Notes: generated by a model from the sequence alone, not told the origin. A stretch of 64,000 nt of DNA from Treponema sp. (GCA_017934745.1 JAGBIY010000011.1:1-64000); one strand, 5' to 3'; shown: positions 32,862-42,612, numbered from the stretch's first letter. Numbers and translations are program-made.

Positions 32862-35800
32862 CTAGAATTCCATGGAATCAGAATACTTGTTCGGCTTCGT
32901 GATGTCGAACCCTGCGTTTGAGCGTCCCGCGCGGTCTGAGAGCCTCACCTGGATTTTGCTCCTGTTCACTTTCTTCTTCTTCATCACGAGCGAATATAGC
33001 ACGGGTATGAAGAAGAGGGTGACGAACGTGGAGCTGGTGAGTCCGCCGACGACGGCAACTCCAATCGGCTGAACCATCGCCGCGCTTCCTGTGGTGGAGA
33101 AGCACATCGGAATCATGCCGAGAATCGTGGTCGACGTCGTCATGAGGACGGGACGTAGGCGGGACACGCCGGCTTCAAGGCAGGCAGCCTTCATCTCAAG
33201 CCCCCTGTCCAAGAGCAGGTTCGTGTAGTCCACGAGGATGATTCCGTTGTTCACGACGATTCCCACGAGCATTATAAGCCCCACCGCGCTCGTCATGCTG
33301 AACGCCTGAGCCGAAACCTTGTAGATGAAGACCACGCCTATCACAAGGAACGGAATCGTCGTCAGATTGATGAGCGGAGCCTTGAAGCTCTCGTACGTTC
33401 CCGCCATCACGCCGAAGACGAGGATTATCGCCATCAGCCCTATCATCGTGTACGTCTTCTTCTGGTCCTGCGTGTCCTTCCAGCTTCCGTCGTAGACGAT
33501 GGTCACTCCGTCCGGGACGATGAAGCTCGACGCGATTCCGTCCTTCAGCGCGGCCACGACATCCCTGGAGTCGAGTTTTCCGATGTTGTCCGCGCTCACA
33601 GTGACCTTCCTGGTCTGGTTCTCGCGCTTTATGGAGACCGGCCCCAGCCCCTTCCTCACGCTCGCGAAGTTCGCCACGCTCACCATGCCGTTCTTTCCCG
33701 ACACGTAAATCTGCTCCAAGTCGGAGACAGTCTTCCTGTCCGACGGCTGGTACATCAGGACGACGCTGTACTCCTTTCCGTTCTGCCTGTAAGTCGTCGA
33801 TGTAGTTCCGTTCATGGCGTAGTTTATCTCCTTCGCCACGGTCTGCACGTCCACCCCGAACGAGTAAGCGCGCTGCCTGTCTATGACGATTTCGACTTCG
33901 GGAAGAGCGGACGTTATGTCTATGGAAGGCTCGCCGATGTCGGGAATCGAATCCATCACGTCCTGTATCTCATTCGCCACGGAAAGAGCCAAGTCCAAAT
34001 CGTCGGACGAGACCTTGAGCTTGAAGTCGCTTCCTGTCATCTGCCTCATGCGTCCCTGGCTGAACGAGAACCTCGCATCGGTGAAGTCGGCGAAGTGCTT
34101 CCTGAGTTTCTGCTGTATGTCGACGGAAGTGTCGATCTGCTCGTCCGTAGCCGGAAGGTTTATCTGAATCGCGCCCCTGTAGCTAGTCGCGCTTCCCCTT
34201 CCGCTGGAGCCGATTGACGTTATGACGGTCTTGTAGCCCTTCACCTCGTCGAACACGATTTTCTCGAACGTCTTCATGAGGGCATCCGTCTCGCTGAGCG
34301 TCGTTCCGGTGGGAAGCGTCACGTTGAGCGTCACGCTGTCGTCGGTGCCCGCGTTCATCATCTGCACGCGAAGCGTCGGAGCGATGCCGAGCGCGGCCCC
34401 CAAAGCCGCGAAGCAGACAACGCACGTAACGAGACGGTGCTCAAGCGCGCACTTCAATCCCCGCCTGTACGCGTTCGTCACCCACACGAGCGGAAGCTCA
34501 AGAGCCTCGTAGAACCGGGCGAGCGGCTTGAACGAGACCGGCTTCTCCTTTCTGTTCGTGAGCGGGAAGAAGACTCCGGCGAGGACGGGGACAAGGAAAA
34601 TCGCGACGAAGAGCGAGGAGACGAGGGCGATGACGACAGTGAAGATGATGCCCTTGAACATCTGCCCTGTCATGCCTAGCTCGCTTATGAAGAACAGGAA
34701 CGGAATGAATACGCAGATTGTGGTGAGGTTCCCGGAGACGACCGACATTATCATCTCGGACGAGCCGAGGACGGCCGCGACCTTTGCCTTCGCGCCCCGC
34801 GACCTGTAGACGTAGATGTTCTCTATCATGACGATTGAAGCGTCCACAATCATTCCCACGCCCAAGATGAGGCCGGTGAGGGTCATCATGTTCAGCGTGA
34901 TTCCGGCGAAATTCATGCAGAGGAGCGTTATGACAATCGAAAGCGGAATCGAGATGGCGATTATGAGCGTGGACTTCCCGGACTTGAGGAAAAGGAAAAG
35001 GACGAGGACGGCAAGGATGAGCCCCGTGTAAGCCGATTCGATGAGCGTGTTTATCGTGTCGTTGATGTCGTCGGACTCGTCGCGGATTATCTCAAGGGAT
35101 ATGTCCGACGGAAGAATCGACTGAATCTCGGCCATCTTCGCCCGCGCGCTCTTCGCCACGGAGACGGTGTTCTTCCCCGACTGCTTCGTTATGTTGATGT
35201 AGATTCCAGCCTCGCCGTTTATGAAGACGTCGTTGGTCTTGTCCTTGTAGCCCATGTAGGCGCGCCCCAAATCGGAAAGGCGCACGACATAGCCGTTCAC
35301 GGTCTTGATTATCGTGCCGTTGATTTCGTCTATCGAAGAGAATTCCCCAGTAGTCCTAACGGAATAGTCGTGGCTGCCCTCGGTGATTTTTCCGCCGCCA
35401 AGCTCAAGGTTCTGCTTCGCCAAAGCGGAGCTCACGGCCGTCATGGTCAGTCCGTACGCCGCGAGCCTGTTCTGCGAAATGTCCACGCGCACGATTTTGT
35501 CGCGGCCTCCAAGCACGGAAGCCTCGGCCACGCCGTCCACCTGCTCGAACAGGTCTACGATGTGGTCCTCCGCGATGAGCTTCAGGTCGTCGTTCGAGCG
35601 GTTTCCCCGGACGGCGATGCGCATTATCGGCATGGAATCGGCCTGCATCTTCGATATCGACGGGGTGCCGCAGTCGTCCGGGAGGTTCTTGGACACCTTG
35701 CTTATCTTGTCGCGAATGTCGTTCGTCGCGGCCTCCAAATCGGTGCCGTAGTTGAATTCGAGAGAAATGGAGGACGAGCCTTCCGAGGAAGTCGACGTCA

Positions 35801-36041
35801 TCGTCTTGAGTCCTGAGACGGAGACGAGCTGGCCTTCGAGGACTTTTGTGACCGACTTCTCGACCGACTCTGGCCCAGCGTTCGTGTACGTCGTCCTGAC
35901 GGTTATGTACGGGGAGTCCACATCGGGCATGAGGGAAATCGGGACGTTCTGGAGAGTGAACAAGCCGATTACGAGGAGGAGCGAAAAAACGATGAGCGTG
36001 AGGACGGGATGGTCGAGAGTCTGCTTCGATATGGACATCAA
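32862..36041 (-). CDS. RND-family multidrug efflux transporter (AcrB type)
   Basis: The 1059-residue protein has the RND layout: a first helix at about residues 13-31, a large periplasmic loop, a group of helices starting near residue 340, a second loop from about 560, and helices at the end. Helix 4 has GLILGVGMIVDASIVMIENI, so the proton-relay aspartate is present once where AcrB has two. NVPISLMPDVDSPYITV and other N-terminal porter motifs are present. It works with the adaptor and TolC-like protein encoded just upstream (4-base overlap with the adaptor) to export small molecules. Substrate unknown. Confidence 0.95.
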   Translation of the reverse strand: MMSISKQTLDHPVLTLIVFSLLLVIGLFTLQNVPISLMPDVDSPYITVRTTYTNAGPESVEKSVTKVLEGQLVSVSGLKTMTSTSSEGSSSISLEFNYGTDLEAATNDIRDKISKVSKNLPDDCGTPSISKMQADSMPIMRIAVRGNRSNDDLKLIAEDHIVDLFEQVDGVAEASVLGGRDKIVRVDISQNRLAAYGLTMTAVSSALAKQNLELGGGKITEGSHDYSVRTTGEFSSIDEINGTIIKTVNGYVVRLSDLGRAYMGYKDKTNDVFINGEAGIYINITKQSGKNTVSVAKSARAKMAEIQSILPSDISLEIIRDESDDINDTINTLIESAYTGLILAVLVLFLFLKSGKSTLIIAISIPLSIVITLLCMNFAGITLNMMTLTGLILGVGMIVDASIVMIENIYVYRSRGAKAKVAAVLGSSEMIMSVVSGNLTTICVFIPFLFFISELGMTGQMFKGIIFTVVIALVSSLFVAIFLVPVLAGVFFPLTNRKEKPVSFKPLARFYEALELPLVWVTNAYRRGLKCALEHRLVTCVVCFAALGAALGIAPTLRVQMMNAGTDDSVTLNVTLPTGTTLSETDALMKTFEKIVFDEVKGYKTVITSIGSSGRGSATSYRGAIQINLPATDEQIDTSVDIQQKLRKHFADFTDARFSFSQGRMRQMTGSDFKLKVSSDDLDLALSVANEIQDVMDSIPDIGEPSIDITSALPEVEIVIDRQRAYSFGVDVQTVAKEINYAMNGTTSTTYRQNGKEYSVVLMYQPSDRKTVSDLEQIYVSGKNGMVSVANFASVRKGLGPVSIKRENQTRKVTVSADNIGKLDSRDVVAALKDGIASSFIVPDGVTIVYDGSWKDTQDQKKTYTMIGLMAIILVFGVMAGTYESFKAPLINLTTIPFLVIGVVFIYKVSAQAFSMTSAVGLIMLVGIVVNNGIILVDYTNLLLDRGLEMKAACLEAGVSRLRPVLMTTSTTILGMIPMCFSTTGSAAMVQPIGVAVVGGLTSSTFVTLFFIPVLYSLVMKKKKVNRSKIQVRLSDRAGRSNAGFDITKPNKYSDSMEF

Positions 36042-37042
36042 TTTCCCCCCTTCTTCGGACTCTTCTGTGAAGATTTCCTGTCCTTTCCGTTCTCTTGTTC
36101 GGAAGGACCCTTCCCAGAGTTGTCCGACAAATCGAGAATCTTGGAGCCGTCACCGAGGGAAGTCTGCCCCTGGACGACGACGCGCTCGCCTTCGGCCGCT
36201 CCCTCAAGAATCTGCACGATTCCGTCCACGCTCTTTCCCAGGGAGACCTTGCGCTTCTCCACAGTCGAATCACCCCTGACAACATACACGAAATAGTCGT
36301 CGCCGTTCTGCACGAGGGAATCGCTCGGCATCGTGACGAATCCAGAATAGTCTTCCGTGTAGAGCACGACCTTCGCGAACATTCCTGCGTTCACCCTCGA
36401 GTCCACGGAGTCGAAATTGAGGATGACCTGCTTCGTCCTGCTGTCGGAGTCGACCACAGGGGAAACCCTGCTCACGGTCGCGGCGAACGTGATGTCCGGA
36501 TAGGCCTCAAGGAAGATTTTCGCCTTCAAGCCCTTCTTCAAGACAGAGACGTACCTCTCCGGCACGTTCGCCGAAACCTGCAGGTTGCTGATGTCGCCTA
36601 TCTGGCATATCTCCGTGTTCGTGGAGACCGTCGTCCCGTTCCTTAGCGGAGTGGAGATGACGCTTCCAGAAATCGGAGCGTAGACAGGGCTTCTCTTGTA
36701 GTAGGAGCCGGGGGAATTCGGGTCGACATAGCCCAGGACATCGCCTCTCTTCACGGAAGAGCCGAGCATCACCGACATCTCCATTATCTTTCCGGAAGCA
36801 TCGGGATAGACCGACACGGAATTCTGCGACTCCACCTCGCCGTTGGTCGTGACGTATCCGTGGAGCGTCTCGACTTTCAGAATCTGGGTGCGGACCGACA
36901 CGACAGTCCCGCCGCCGCCCCTACCCTTTCCGCCGGGCGCTCCCGACTTTTCCGCCTTGGCCGCGATGTTCGCTGCCACCACCACGGCGACCGCGGCAAC
37001 GACCACGGCCAACGCCAGCAAATGCGATTTCCTGACTCTCAT
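36038..37042 (-). CDS. RND efflux periplasmic adaptor subunit
   Basis: The 334-residue protein has an N-terminal membrane anchor (about residues 8-26), a Gly-rich linker, a lipoyl/barrel-sandwich domain (GEVESQNSVSVYPDASGKI and YAPISGSVIS halves), a beta-barrel domain and a membrane-proximal domain, followed by a Lys/Ser-rich tail. The helical hairpin between the lipoyl halves is very short, as in many adaptors. It bridges the RND pump and the TolC-type channel. Both gene junctions overlap by 4 bases. Confidence 0.93.
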   Translation of the reverse strand: MRVRKSHLLALAVVVAAVAVVVAANIAAKAEKSGAPGGKGRGGGGTVVSVRTQILKVETLHGYVTTNGEVESQNSVSVYPDASGKIMEMSVMLGSSVKRGDVLGYVDPNSPGSYYKRSPVYAPISGSVISTPLRNGTTVSTNTEICQIGDISNLQVSANVPERYVSVLKKGLKAKIFLEAYPDITFAATVSRVSPVVDSDSRTKQVILNFDSVDSRVNAGMFAKVVLYTEDYSGFVTMPSDSLVQNGDDYFVYVVRGDSTVEKRKVSLGKSVDGIVQILEGAAEGERVVVQGQTSLGDGSKILDLSDNSGKGPSEQENGKDRKSSQKSPKKGGN

Positions 37043-38337
37043 CTGTTTTCTCCTTTTTCCACGAGAGTGCCGAATCCGACTCCGATTGCGCTCTCAAGGT
37101 TCATGACGTTCTTCAAAAAAGTGTATATCTCGCTCTTCAACGACAACTGCGCCGAAAGAAGGGTGCTGTTCGCGCTCTGCAGGCTCAGCAAATCCTTCGT
37201 TCCCCGGCTGTACGCGTCGTAGGTCATGTCGTAGCTTTTCTGGGCGAGGCGAACGTTCGCCTGCTTGGACTTGATGGCCGCCTGGCTCTGCCTTATCGAA
37301 CGGAGGTAGGAGTCCACGGAAATCCGCAGGCTCGTTCTCGCGTCCTCAAGCTGGAGCTTGCAGTCGGCGAGGGAATCCTTCGCGCTTTCCACGTTGTCGC
37401 TTTTCATCGACCAGGGAAGGTAGCCGTCGAGGGGAATCGTCGCGCTCAATGAAAGAGTTGCCGATTTGGAAGCGTCCGGGGCGGTTCCGTCGTAGCCCGC
37501 GTACCAGTATTGGTCATTCCATTTTAGGGAAGCGTTCAGGCTCGGAGCGTACGCCGAAAAGCGTTTGTCGAGGACGGAATTCTCAGCCGCCGAGACCTTC
37601 TTCTCCAGCGTTGCCACAGTCGAAGAGCGGATTTCGATGCCGTCGACCGAAATTTCGTCCAAGAACACAAGCGAGTCCAAATCGCCCTCAAGCTCCACTT
37701 CCTCTTCGAGCGGAATCCCCAAAAGACGCTTGAACGACGCCAAATCGTTCTGGTAGGTGATTTTCGCGCCCTCAACGGTGGGGATGCACTGCTTGTAGGA
37801 GACCTCGGCGGAAAGCACGTCAAGCTCGCTGAGTCTTCCGGCGTTGTACTTCTTCAAGTTCGTCTCGTACTGCTGCCGGGCGACGGCCATGTTCCGCTCC
37901 TGCAGCGCGATGTTCTCCTTCTCGTACAAAAGCCCGTAGAAAGTCTGCCTCACGGAAAGCTCCACGTCCTTCACCGCGTCGTTGAACGCAATCTCGCCGA
38001 TTTCCAGATTGTACTTGGCTGTCTGGACTGCCGTGTAGAGGTTCGCGCTCAAGTTGAGGGAAAGGGTCGCCGACACCCCGAACGCTGCAGAATACTGCGA
38101 ATTGGTGTCGCTCAAAGCGTCGATTGGAACGCCCGCGCTCGCGCCCAGGGAGACTGTGGGGCTTACGGAATTCCATGAATGCCTGTCCGCCCTCTTGAGT
38201 GCGTTCAACGTAATCTCGCTTCTTTCTATCGATATGTTGTTTTCCAGCGCAAGATTCACCGCGTCCCCGACAGAGAGCGTCATTGCAAACGCCCTCCCAA
38301 GAAAGAGCGTCACGGCGAAAGCAGCAAGTCTTTTCAA
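37039..38337 (-). CDS. TolC-family outer-membrane efflux protein
   Basis: The 432-residue protein has a signal peptide (KRLAAFAVTLFLGRAFA) and the two-fold helical repeat of outer-membrane efflux proteins, with SVGDAVNLALENNISIERS at the first repeat and SYDMTYDAYSRGTKDLLSLQ near the second. The start codon is TTG with GGAGG 5 bases before it. It is the first gene of the tolC-adaptor-pump-PG0541 operon and probably forms the outer-membrane channel for that pump. A TATAAA lies about 35 bases upstream as a possible -10. Confidence 0.92.
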   Translation of the reverse strand: MKRLAAFAVTLFLGRAFAMTLSVGDAVNLALENNISIERSEITLNALKRADRHSWNSVSPTVSLGASAGVPIDALSDTNSQYSAAFGVSATLSLNLSANLYTAVQTAKYNLEIGEIAFNDAVKDVELSVRQTFYGLLYEKENIALQERNMAVARQQYETNLKKYNAGRLSELDVLSAEVSYKQCIPTVEGAKITYQNDLASFKRLLGIPLEEEVELEGDLDSLVFLDEISVDGIEIRSSTVATLEKKVSAAENSVLDKRFSAYAPSLNASLKWNDQYWYAGYDGTAPDASKSATLSLSATIPLDGYLPWSMKSDNVESAKDSLADCKLQLEDARTSLRISVDSYLRSIRQSQAAIKSKQANVRLAQKSYDMTYDAYSRGTKDLLSLQSANSTLLSAQLSLKSEIYTFLKNVMNLESAIGVGFGTLVEKGENR

Positions 38338-38547
38338 TTTTTCCTCCGTTTTTTTATCAGTCCATTCTACTTTATAAAATGCCGATTTTCACAGAACTCT
38401 CGTTTTATAACAGAAAATTAAAAAGCTGACTTTTTTTTCTGAAAGTTCCCATAAAAAATCGCCCCCAAAATTCCACTCTGTCACGTACTGACATACTGCA
38501 TGGGCTATTCTGTACTCACAAAGCACAACAAGAAAGGAGAACAGCTT

Positions 38548-40344
38548 ATGAAGAAATTTGCAGTTTTATTGATTTTGGCGGCGGTGTTCGCGTTCGCGGG
38601 CTGCCAGGGGGACTCGTCGGAAAACGAAACCGAGCAAACAGCTGAAACGCCATCAGAAACGCCAGCTGAAACGCCTACAGAAACACCGAAACTGCCGGAA
38701 ACCGTCTACCACAAGGTGAGCTTCGTATCAGACAGCGAAACCACAATAGAATCGCAGACCGTCGAAAGCGGGAAGACCGCCACGGAGCCGAGCAAACCGA
38801 CAAAGACCGGCTACACATTCTCGGCGTGGTACGACGGAGAAAACGCGTTCGACTTTTCCACGCCGATAACGAAGGACACAACTCTTACGGCGAAGTGGAC
38901 GGCGAACACATACACCGTCACGCTCAGCAACAACGGCGAGGAAAGCCAAGTGAGCGTCACGTTCGGAGAGAAGCTCGGCGACCTTGAGAGCGTCCCTTCA
39001 ATGGCGAACAGCAGCTTCGGCGGCTTCTACACGGAAGAGTACGCGAAGGGAGAGAAATTCATCGGTGCGGACGGCAAAGGCTGCAAGGCGTACGAAATCG
39101 CAGCCGACACGACCTTGTACGCCGCGTGGGGCTACAGAATCAGCTACGAGAACCTGAGGGACAAAGAGAACCCGAACCCGGAAATCTACACGGGAGAGGA
39201 GGACATCGCCCTCTTGGATTTGGAGAACATTACGGGCTTCGCGTTCGCAGGCTGGTACGATGCGGAAACGGACGGAAACAAAGTGGAGACGATTGCGAAA
39301 GGGGAATACGGAGCGAAGACGCTGTACGCGAGGTGGACGGAAGTCAGCTACACGGTTAAGCATTTTTTCGAGAATCTCAATAGCAGTTTTTATATGAGAG
39401 ATTATGATTATACCGAAGACATCAATTTGCAAGAATCATTTCCTGGACTTCTCGGAACAATAACAGAAGCAACAGAAAAGAGCATTGAAGGATTTGAAGC
39501 TCTGCCATTCGAACAGAAAGCACTTACAATTGGGAACACTATTGTCAAAATAAAGTACAACAGAAAAACTTACGCAGTAGATTTTGATTTAAGAGGCGGA
39601 ACTGTTTCATATGGGACTCTCGAAACTGAAAATGTAAAATATCAGAAGAAAGCGCATAGACCAGATACTTTTCAGAGAAAGTATCCATACACTTTTATTA
39701 ACTGGTACACTTCCAACGACGGTGGAAAAACACTTGATGAAACGCCATTTGATTTTACCACACCTATAAACTCCCCTTTAACGCTGTACGCAAAGTGGGA
39801 GATAAAAGCCACAGTAGAAGATGTCGTCGACAAAATAAACGCAATGTCAGAAAGTGATACAGTTATCATAAGAGGTTCACAATACGGGCCAAGCACTTTT
39901 GCGAAAATCGGTGATGCAATAAGAAAAAAAACATTTGAAATCAAGCTTGATCTAAGCGGTATGAACGATTTAAAAATAATCAAATCGTATTTGTTCGAGG
40001 AATGTAAAAATCTCACAAGTATCTGCTTGCCTGACGGTATTAGCGAGATCAACCGTTCTGCATTCTATCAATGTACGGGTCTCACAAACATCAAATTGAA
40101 TGACGGTCTTACTTATATCCATCAGTTTTCGTTCTCTCATTGCACAAGTCTCGAAAGTATCACCATACCAAAGACTGTGACGGATATCGGTGGATGCGCA
40201 TTCAATTGCTGTACAAGTCTCACGAACATAACTTTTGATGGAACTAAAAAACAGTGGAACGATGTAAGAAAATCTGACGAGTGGAATTATAACGTCCCCG
40301 CCACCGAAGTCGTCTGCTCTGACGGTGTCGTACCCTTGAAGTGA
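38548..40344 (+). CDS. Lipoprotein with InlB-type B-repeats and BspA-type leucine-rich repeats
   Basis: From the ATG at 38548 (AAAGGAGA upstream) the 598-residue protein has a lipoprotein signal with FAGC, a Thr/Glu/Pro linker of ETP repeats, Listeria-Bacteroides B-repeat units (for example YTFSAWYDGENAFDFSTPI and YTFINWYTSND with closing TLYAKW), and C-terminal BspA-like LRR_5 units (CTGLTNIKLNDGLTYIHQFSF and two more). Such proteins are surface adhesins or recognition proteins. Base composition drops sharply from about 39360 to 40300, within the coding sequence, so the second half looks recombined from another source. Some Cys occur in each LRR unit. Confidence 0.85.
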   Translation: MKKFAVLLILAAVFAFAGCQGDSSENETEQTAETPSETPAETPTETPKLPETVYHKVSFVSDSETTIESQTVESGKTATEPSKPTKTGYTFSAWYDGENAFDFSTPITKDTTLTAKWTANTYTVTLSNNGEESQVSVTFGEKLGDLESVPSMANSSFGGFYTEEYAKGEKFIGADGKGCKAYEIAADTTLYAAWGYRISYENLRDKENPNPEIYTGEEDIALLDLENITGFAFAGWYDAETDGNKVETIAKGEYGAKTLYARWTEVSYTVKHFFENLNSSFYMRDYDYTEDINLQESFPGLLGTITEATEKSIEGFEALPFEQKALTIGNTIVKIKYNRKTYAVDFDLRGGTVSYGTLETENVKYQKKAHRPDTFQRKYPYTFINWYTSNDGGKTLDETPFDFTTPINSPLTLYAKWEIKATVEDVVDKINAMSESDTVIIRGSQYGPSTFAKIGDAIRKKTFEIKLDLSGMNDLKIIKSYLFEECKNLTSICLPDGISEINRSAFYQCTGLTNIKLNDGLTYIHQFSFSHCTSLESITIPKTVTDIGGCAFNCCTSLTNITFDGTKKQWNDVRKSDEWNYNVPATEVVCSDGVVPLK

Positions 40345-40416
40345 GTTTCCGAACCGAGTTCCGACTAACAGGGAAAAAGCAAATGTGCAAAAATACAAGC
40401 AAAAAGGAGGACACCG

Positions 40417-41514
40417 ATGCCGGACGCAACATCCGATTTCATCATAACAAAACAGAGAGACCGCATAGAAAAGAAGGACATGCAGACGCTCAGGCGGTAC
40501 AAGGGGCATGACTCGACAGTCGTAATTCCAGACGGGGTCGAGAAAATCGACAGCTACGTTTTCGCCGACGACATAGAGCCGGACAGCACGATTGAGAAAA
40601 TCGTCGTCCCCTCTTCCGTCAGGAGAATCTCCCCGCTGGCGTTCCACTACTGCAATGCGCTCAAGGAAATCCAGTTCCCGATGGAGATGAGCGATTTCGA
40701 GGTGCACTTCGAGCAATGCCCTTCCCTCCAGGAACTGTGGATTCCAGAACACGCCGAGCGGATTGGGAACCTCAGGTCGCTCGACAGCCTGAAGGAAATC
40801 CATGTGGGGAAGAACATCAAGCGGATAAATTTCACGAGTTTTGGGGAGGAGACGCCTGAAATGTTCGCGAAGAGGAAGAGGAAGCTCACGGAGACGCTGC
40901 TCAAGAGCGACGCGTACGAAATCGTCGACGGCTTCATGGTGAACAAAATCCACAGGAGCGTGCTCTACCGCTCAGACTGCACGCAAGCGTCGATGCGGAT
41001 TCCCGACGGAGCGAAGACGATTTCCGGCGGCGTTTTCTACGAGCTAGTCTGGCCCGAAAACTACGAGAGAATCAGGAAAGTCGTGATTCCGTCGAGCGTG
41101 AAGGAAATCCGAAACCTCGCCTTCCACTGCTGCGAGTCGCTGCAGGAAGTCCGCTACGAGGGCAATTCGTCCGAGCTAAAATGCGGGGAGATGGCGTTCT
41201 TCGCCTGCTCCGTCTTCCACCGAGACGGCAGGGAAATCATCTGCAAGGACACGCCTGAAAGAGAGAAAGTCGGCCGTGGCCTCCAGTTCGAGCGGATGCT
41301 TTTCATCCACAACTGCATGAAAAAAGGCCAGTGCCTGAACAAGAACCAGCTGCAGGACCTCATGAAGGAAAAATTCGGGGAAGCCACACTGTCGATTTCC
41401 ACAGTCGGCCGCGACATCGACTTTCTGCGCAACCGCTGCCACGCCCCCATCGAGTACGACTACACCCGAAAGGGCTTCTACTACACGGACACGAGCTTCT
41501 CCATAGAGGATTAA
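40417..41514 (+). CDS. BspA-type LRR protein with C-terminal WYL-regulator-like HTH
   Basis: The 365-residue protein has no signal peptide and so is probably cytoplasmic. LRR_5-like units fill residues 20-285 (VVIPDGVEKIDSYVF, VVPSSVRRISPLAFHYC, VVIPSSVKEIRNLAFHCC). The last 75 residues resemble the N-terminal winged helix of WYL/DeoR regulators: ERMLFIHNCMKKGQCLNKNQL, then ISTVGRDIDFLRNRCHAPIEYD and GFYYTD, a close match to the usual TIxRDIxxLR...PIxYD...GYxL pattern. Fusion of LRRs to this HTH is unusual. AAGGAGG precedes the ATG. A transcription-factor role is inferred from the HTH only. Confidence 0.75.
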   Translation: MPDATSDFIITKQRDRIEKKDMQTLRRYKGHDSTVVIPDGVEKIDSYVFADDIEPDSTIEKIVVPSSVRRISPLAFHYCNALKEIQFPMEMSDFEVHFEQCPSLQELWIPEHAERIGNLRSLDSLKEIHVGKNIKRINFTSFGEETPEMFAKRKRKLTETLLKSDAYEIVDGFMVNKIHRSVLYRSDCTQASMRIPDGAKTISGGVFYELVWPENYERIRKVVIPSSVKEIRNLAFHCCESLQEVRYEGNSSELKCGEMAFFACSVFHRDGREIICKDTPEREKVGRGLQFERMLFIHNCMKKGQCLNKNQLQDLMKEKFGEATLSISTVGRDIDFLRNRCHAPIEYDYTRKGFYYTDTSFSIED

Positions 41515-41534
41515 GGAGGACGGACGAAGGGAAC

Positions 41535-41575
41535 ACGGCCATTCCGGGGGGATTCGGGGTGGCCGTTTGTTTCGT
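41535..41575 (+). terminator. Terminator after the LRR-HTH gene
   Basis: ACGGCCA and TGGCCGT form a 7-bp stem around an 18-base G-rich loop, followed by TTTGTTTCGTT. Confidence 0.7.
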
Positions 41576-41629
41576 TGTTGAAGTTTTTTGGGATTTCCAA
41601 ACGCCTGCCAGAACAGGCGGAATCCATAG

Positions 41630-41953
41630 CTATTCCTCGGCAATTGCATTAACCAGAGCAGATACATGTCTTCTATCGCGAATCGACATCTTTGAAATTT
41701 TTTCAGCCATAGTACGGATTTCGGCAGGATAATTAGAAAAGCATGGAGGAGATTTCTCTCCCGTAACAAGATATTCAACAGAAACACCGAGAACCTTAGC
41801 TATTCTCACAGCTATATCAGCGGATGGGATGGAAGCGTTCTCGCGCAGATAGTTGTTCAAACTAGATTGATTCAACCCAGCCGCCAAAGCGACTTCTTTC
41901 AGCATGAGTCCTTGATATTTTATTTCTTCTCTCAAATTTTCCTTGAACCCCAT
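41630..41953 (-). CDS. XRE-family transcriptional regulator
   Basis: The 107-residue protein starts at 41953 and has a Cro/C1-type HTH at about residues 15-65 (KEVALAAGLNQSSLNNYLRENASIPSADIAVRIAKVLGVSVEYLVTG), with a short C-terminal helical tail that may dimerise. It is divergent from the LRR/FRG pair, and two GTAGATT direct repeats lie in the shared promoter region, so it likely represses that pair and itself. A longer frame to 42031 has no support. Confidence 0.85.
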   Translation of the reverse strand: MGFKENLREEIKYQGLMLKEVALAAGLNQSSLNNYLRENASIPSADIAVRIAKVLGVSVEYLVTGEKSPPCFSNYPAEIRTMAEKISKMSIRDRRHVSALVNAIAEE

Positions 41954-41988
41954 GATATTAACTTTAAGTAGATTTATGGTTTTGTAGA

Positions 41989-42016
41989 TTGAATTTTTGT
42001 AAATATGACATATAAT
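41989..42016 (+). promoter_or_regulatory. Promoter of the LRR/FRG pair, with possible XRE operator
   Basis: TTGAAT and TATAAT are 16 bases apart. GTAGATT direct repeats at about 41968 and 41984 overlap or adjoin the -35 and are candidate binding sites of the divergent XRE protein. Confidence 0.6.
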
Positions 42017-42057
42017 AAAGAAGTAAATCATATATTTATGATTAGGAGAAACTTTTT

Positions 42058-42612
42058 ATGACCCTATTCATGCAGAATGGAAACAAACTTAGCCACTTCA
42101 TTTCCACATTAGATAAAAATGAGAGCGTCCATTTAAACGGCATTACAACAGTTTGCGAAAACGCCTTTACGTCATCCAATGATTTAAAAAGCATTTTCTT
42201 TGATGGAAATCTTAGATACATAAACAAATCGGCATTTGAGGACTGTGAATCGCTCAAATTTTTTTGCTGCGGAAAAACTCCAGAAACAAAAAATTCAGAA
42301 AATGAGATATACAATCTTAAAGAGGTTACTGTTTCTTTAAATTCTGATTCTTTTACGATTCAAACATTGGCATTCTCTGGCTGTAAAAATCTTCAAACCG
42401 TAATTTTGCCGTCTTGCAAAACACTCACAATAGAAAAAGACGCTTTTTCAGGATGCGAATCGCTGCGTACTTTCGTCTGTGAATGTGATGAAATTTCATT
42501 TACAGGAAATCCGTTCGAGGAGTGCCCTGAAAATATTACTTTTATCGTGAAACAGAATTCCAAACTTGAACGATTCGCTCGTGAAAATGGCTACAGGTTT
42601 ATAAATGAGTAA
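42058..42612 (+). CDS. Small cytoplasmic BspA-type LRR protein
   Basis: The 184-residue protein lacks a signal peptide and consists of about five LRR_5-like units (CENAFTSSNDLKSIFF, INKSAFEDCESLKFF, IQTLAFSGCKNLQTVILP, IEKDAFSGCESLRTFVC). It ends 8 bases inside the FRG-domain gene, so the two are translationally coupled. AGGAGA precedes the start. Given the pairing, it may be a recognition or binding subunit for the FRG protein; this is inference. Confidence 0.78.
   Translation: MTLFMQNGNKLSHFISTLDKNESVHLNGITTVCENAFTSSNDLKSIFFDGNLRYINKSAFEDCESLKFFCCGKTPETKNSENEIYNLKEVTVSLNSDSFTIQTLAFSGCKNLQTVILPSCKTLTIEKDAFSGCESLRTFVCECDEISFTGNPFEECPENITFIVKQNSKLERFARENGYRFINE

Noticed and set aside
39970..40953. 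327-codon minus-strand frame across two LRR genes
   Set aside because: It crosses the intergenic region between two well-supported plus-strand genes and resembles no protein.
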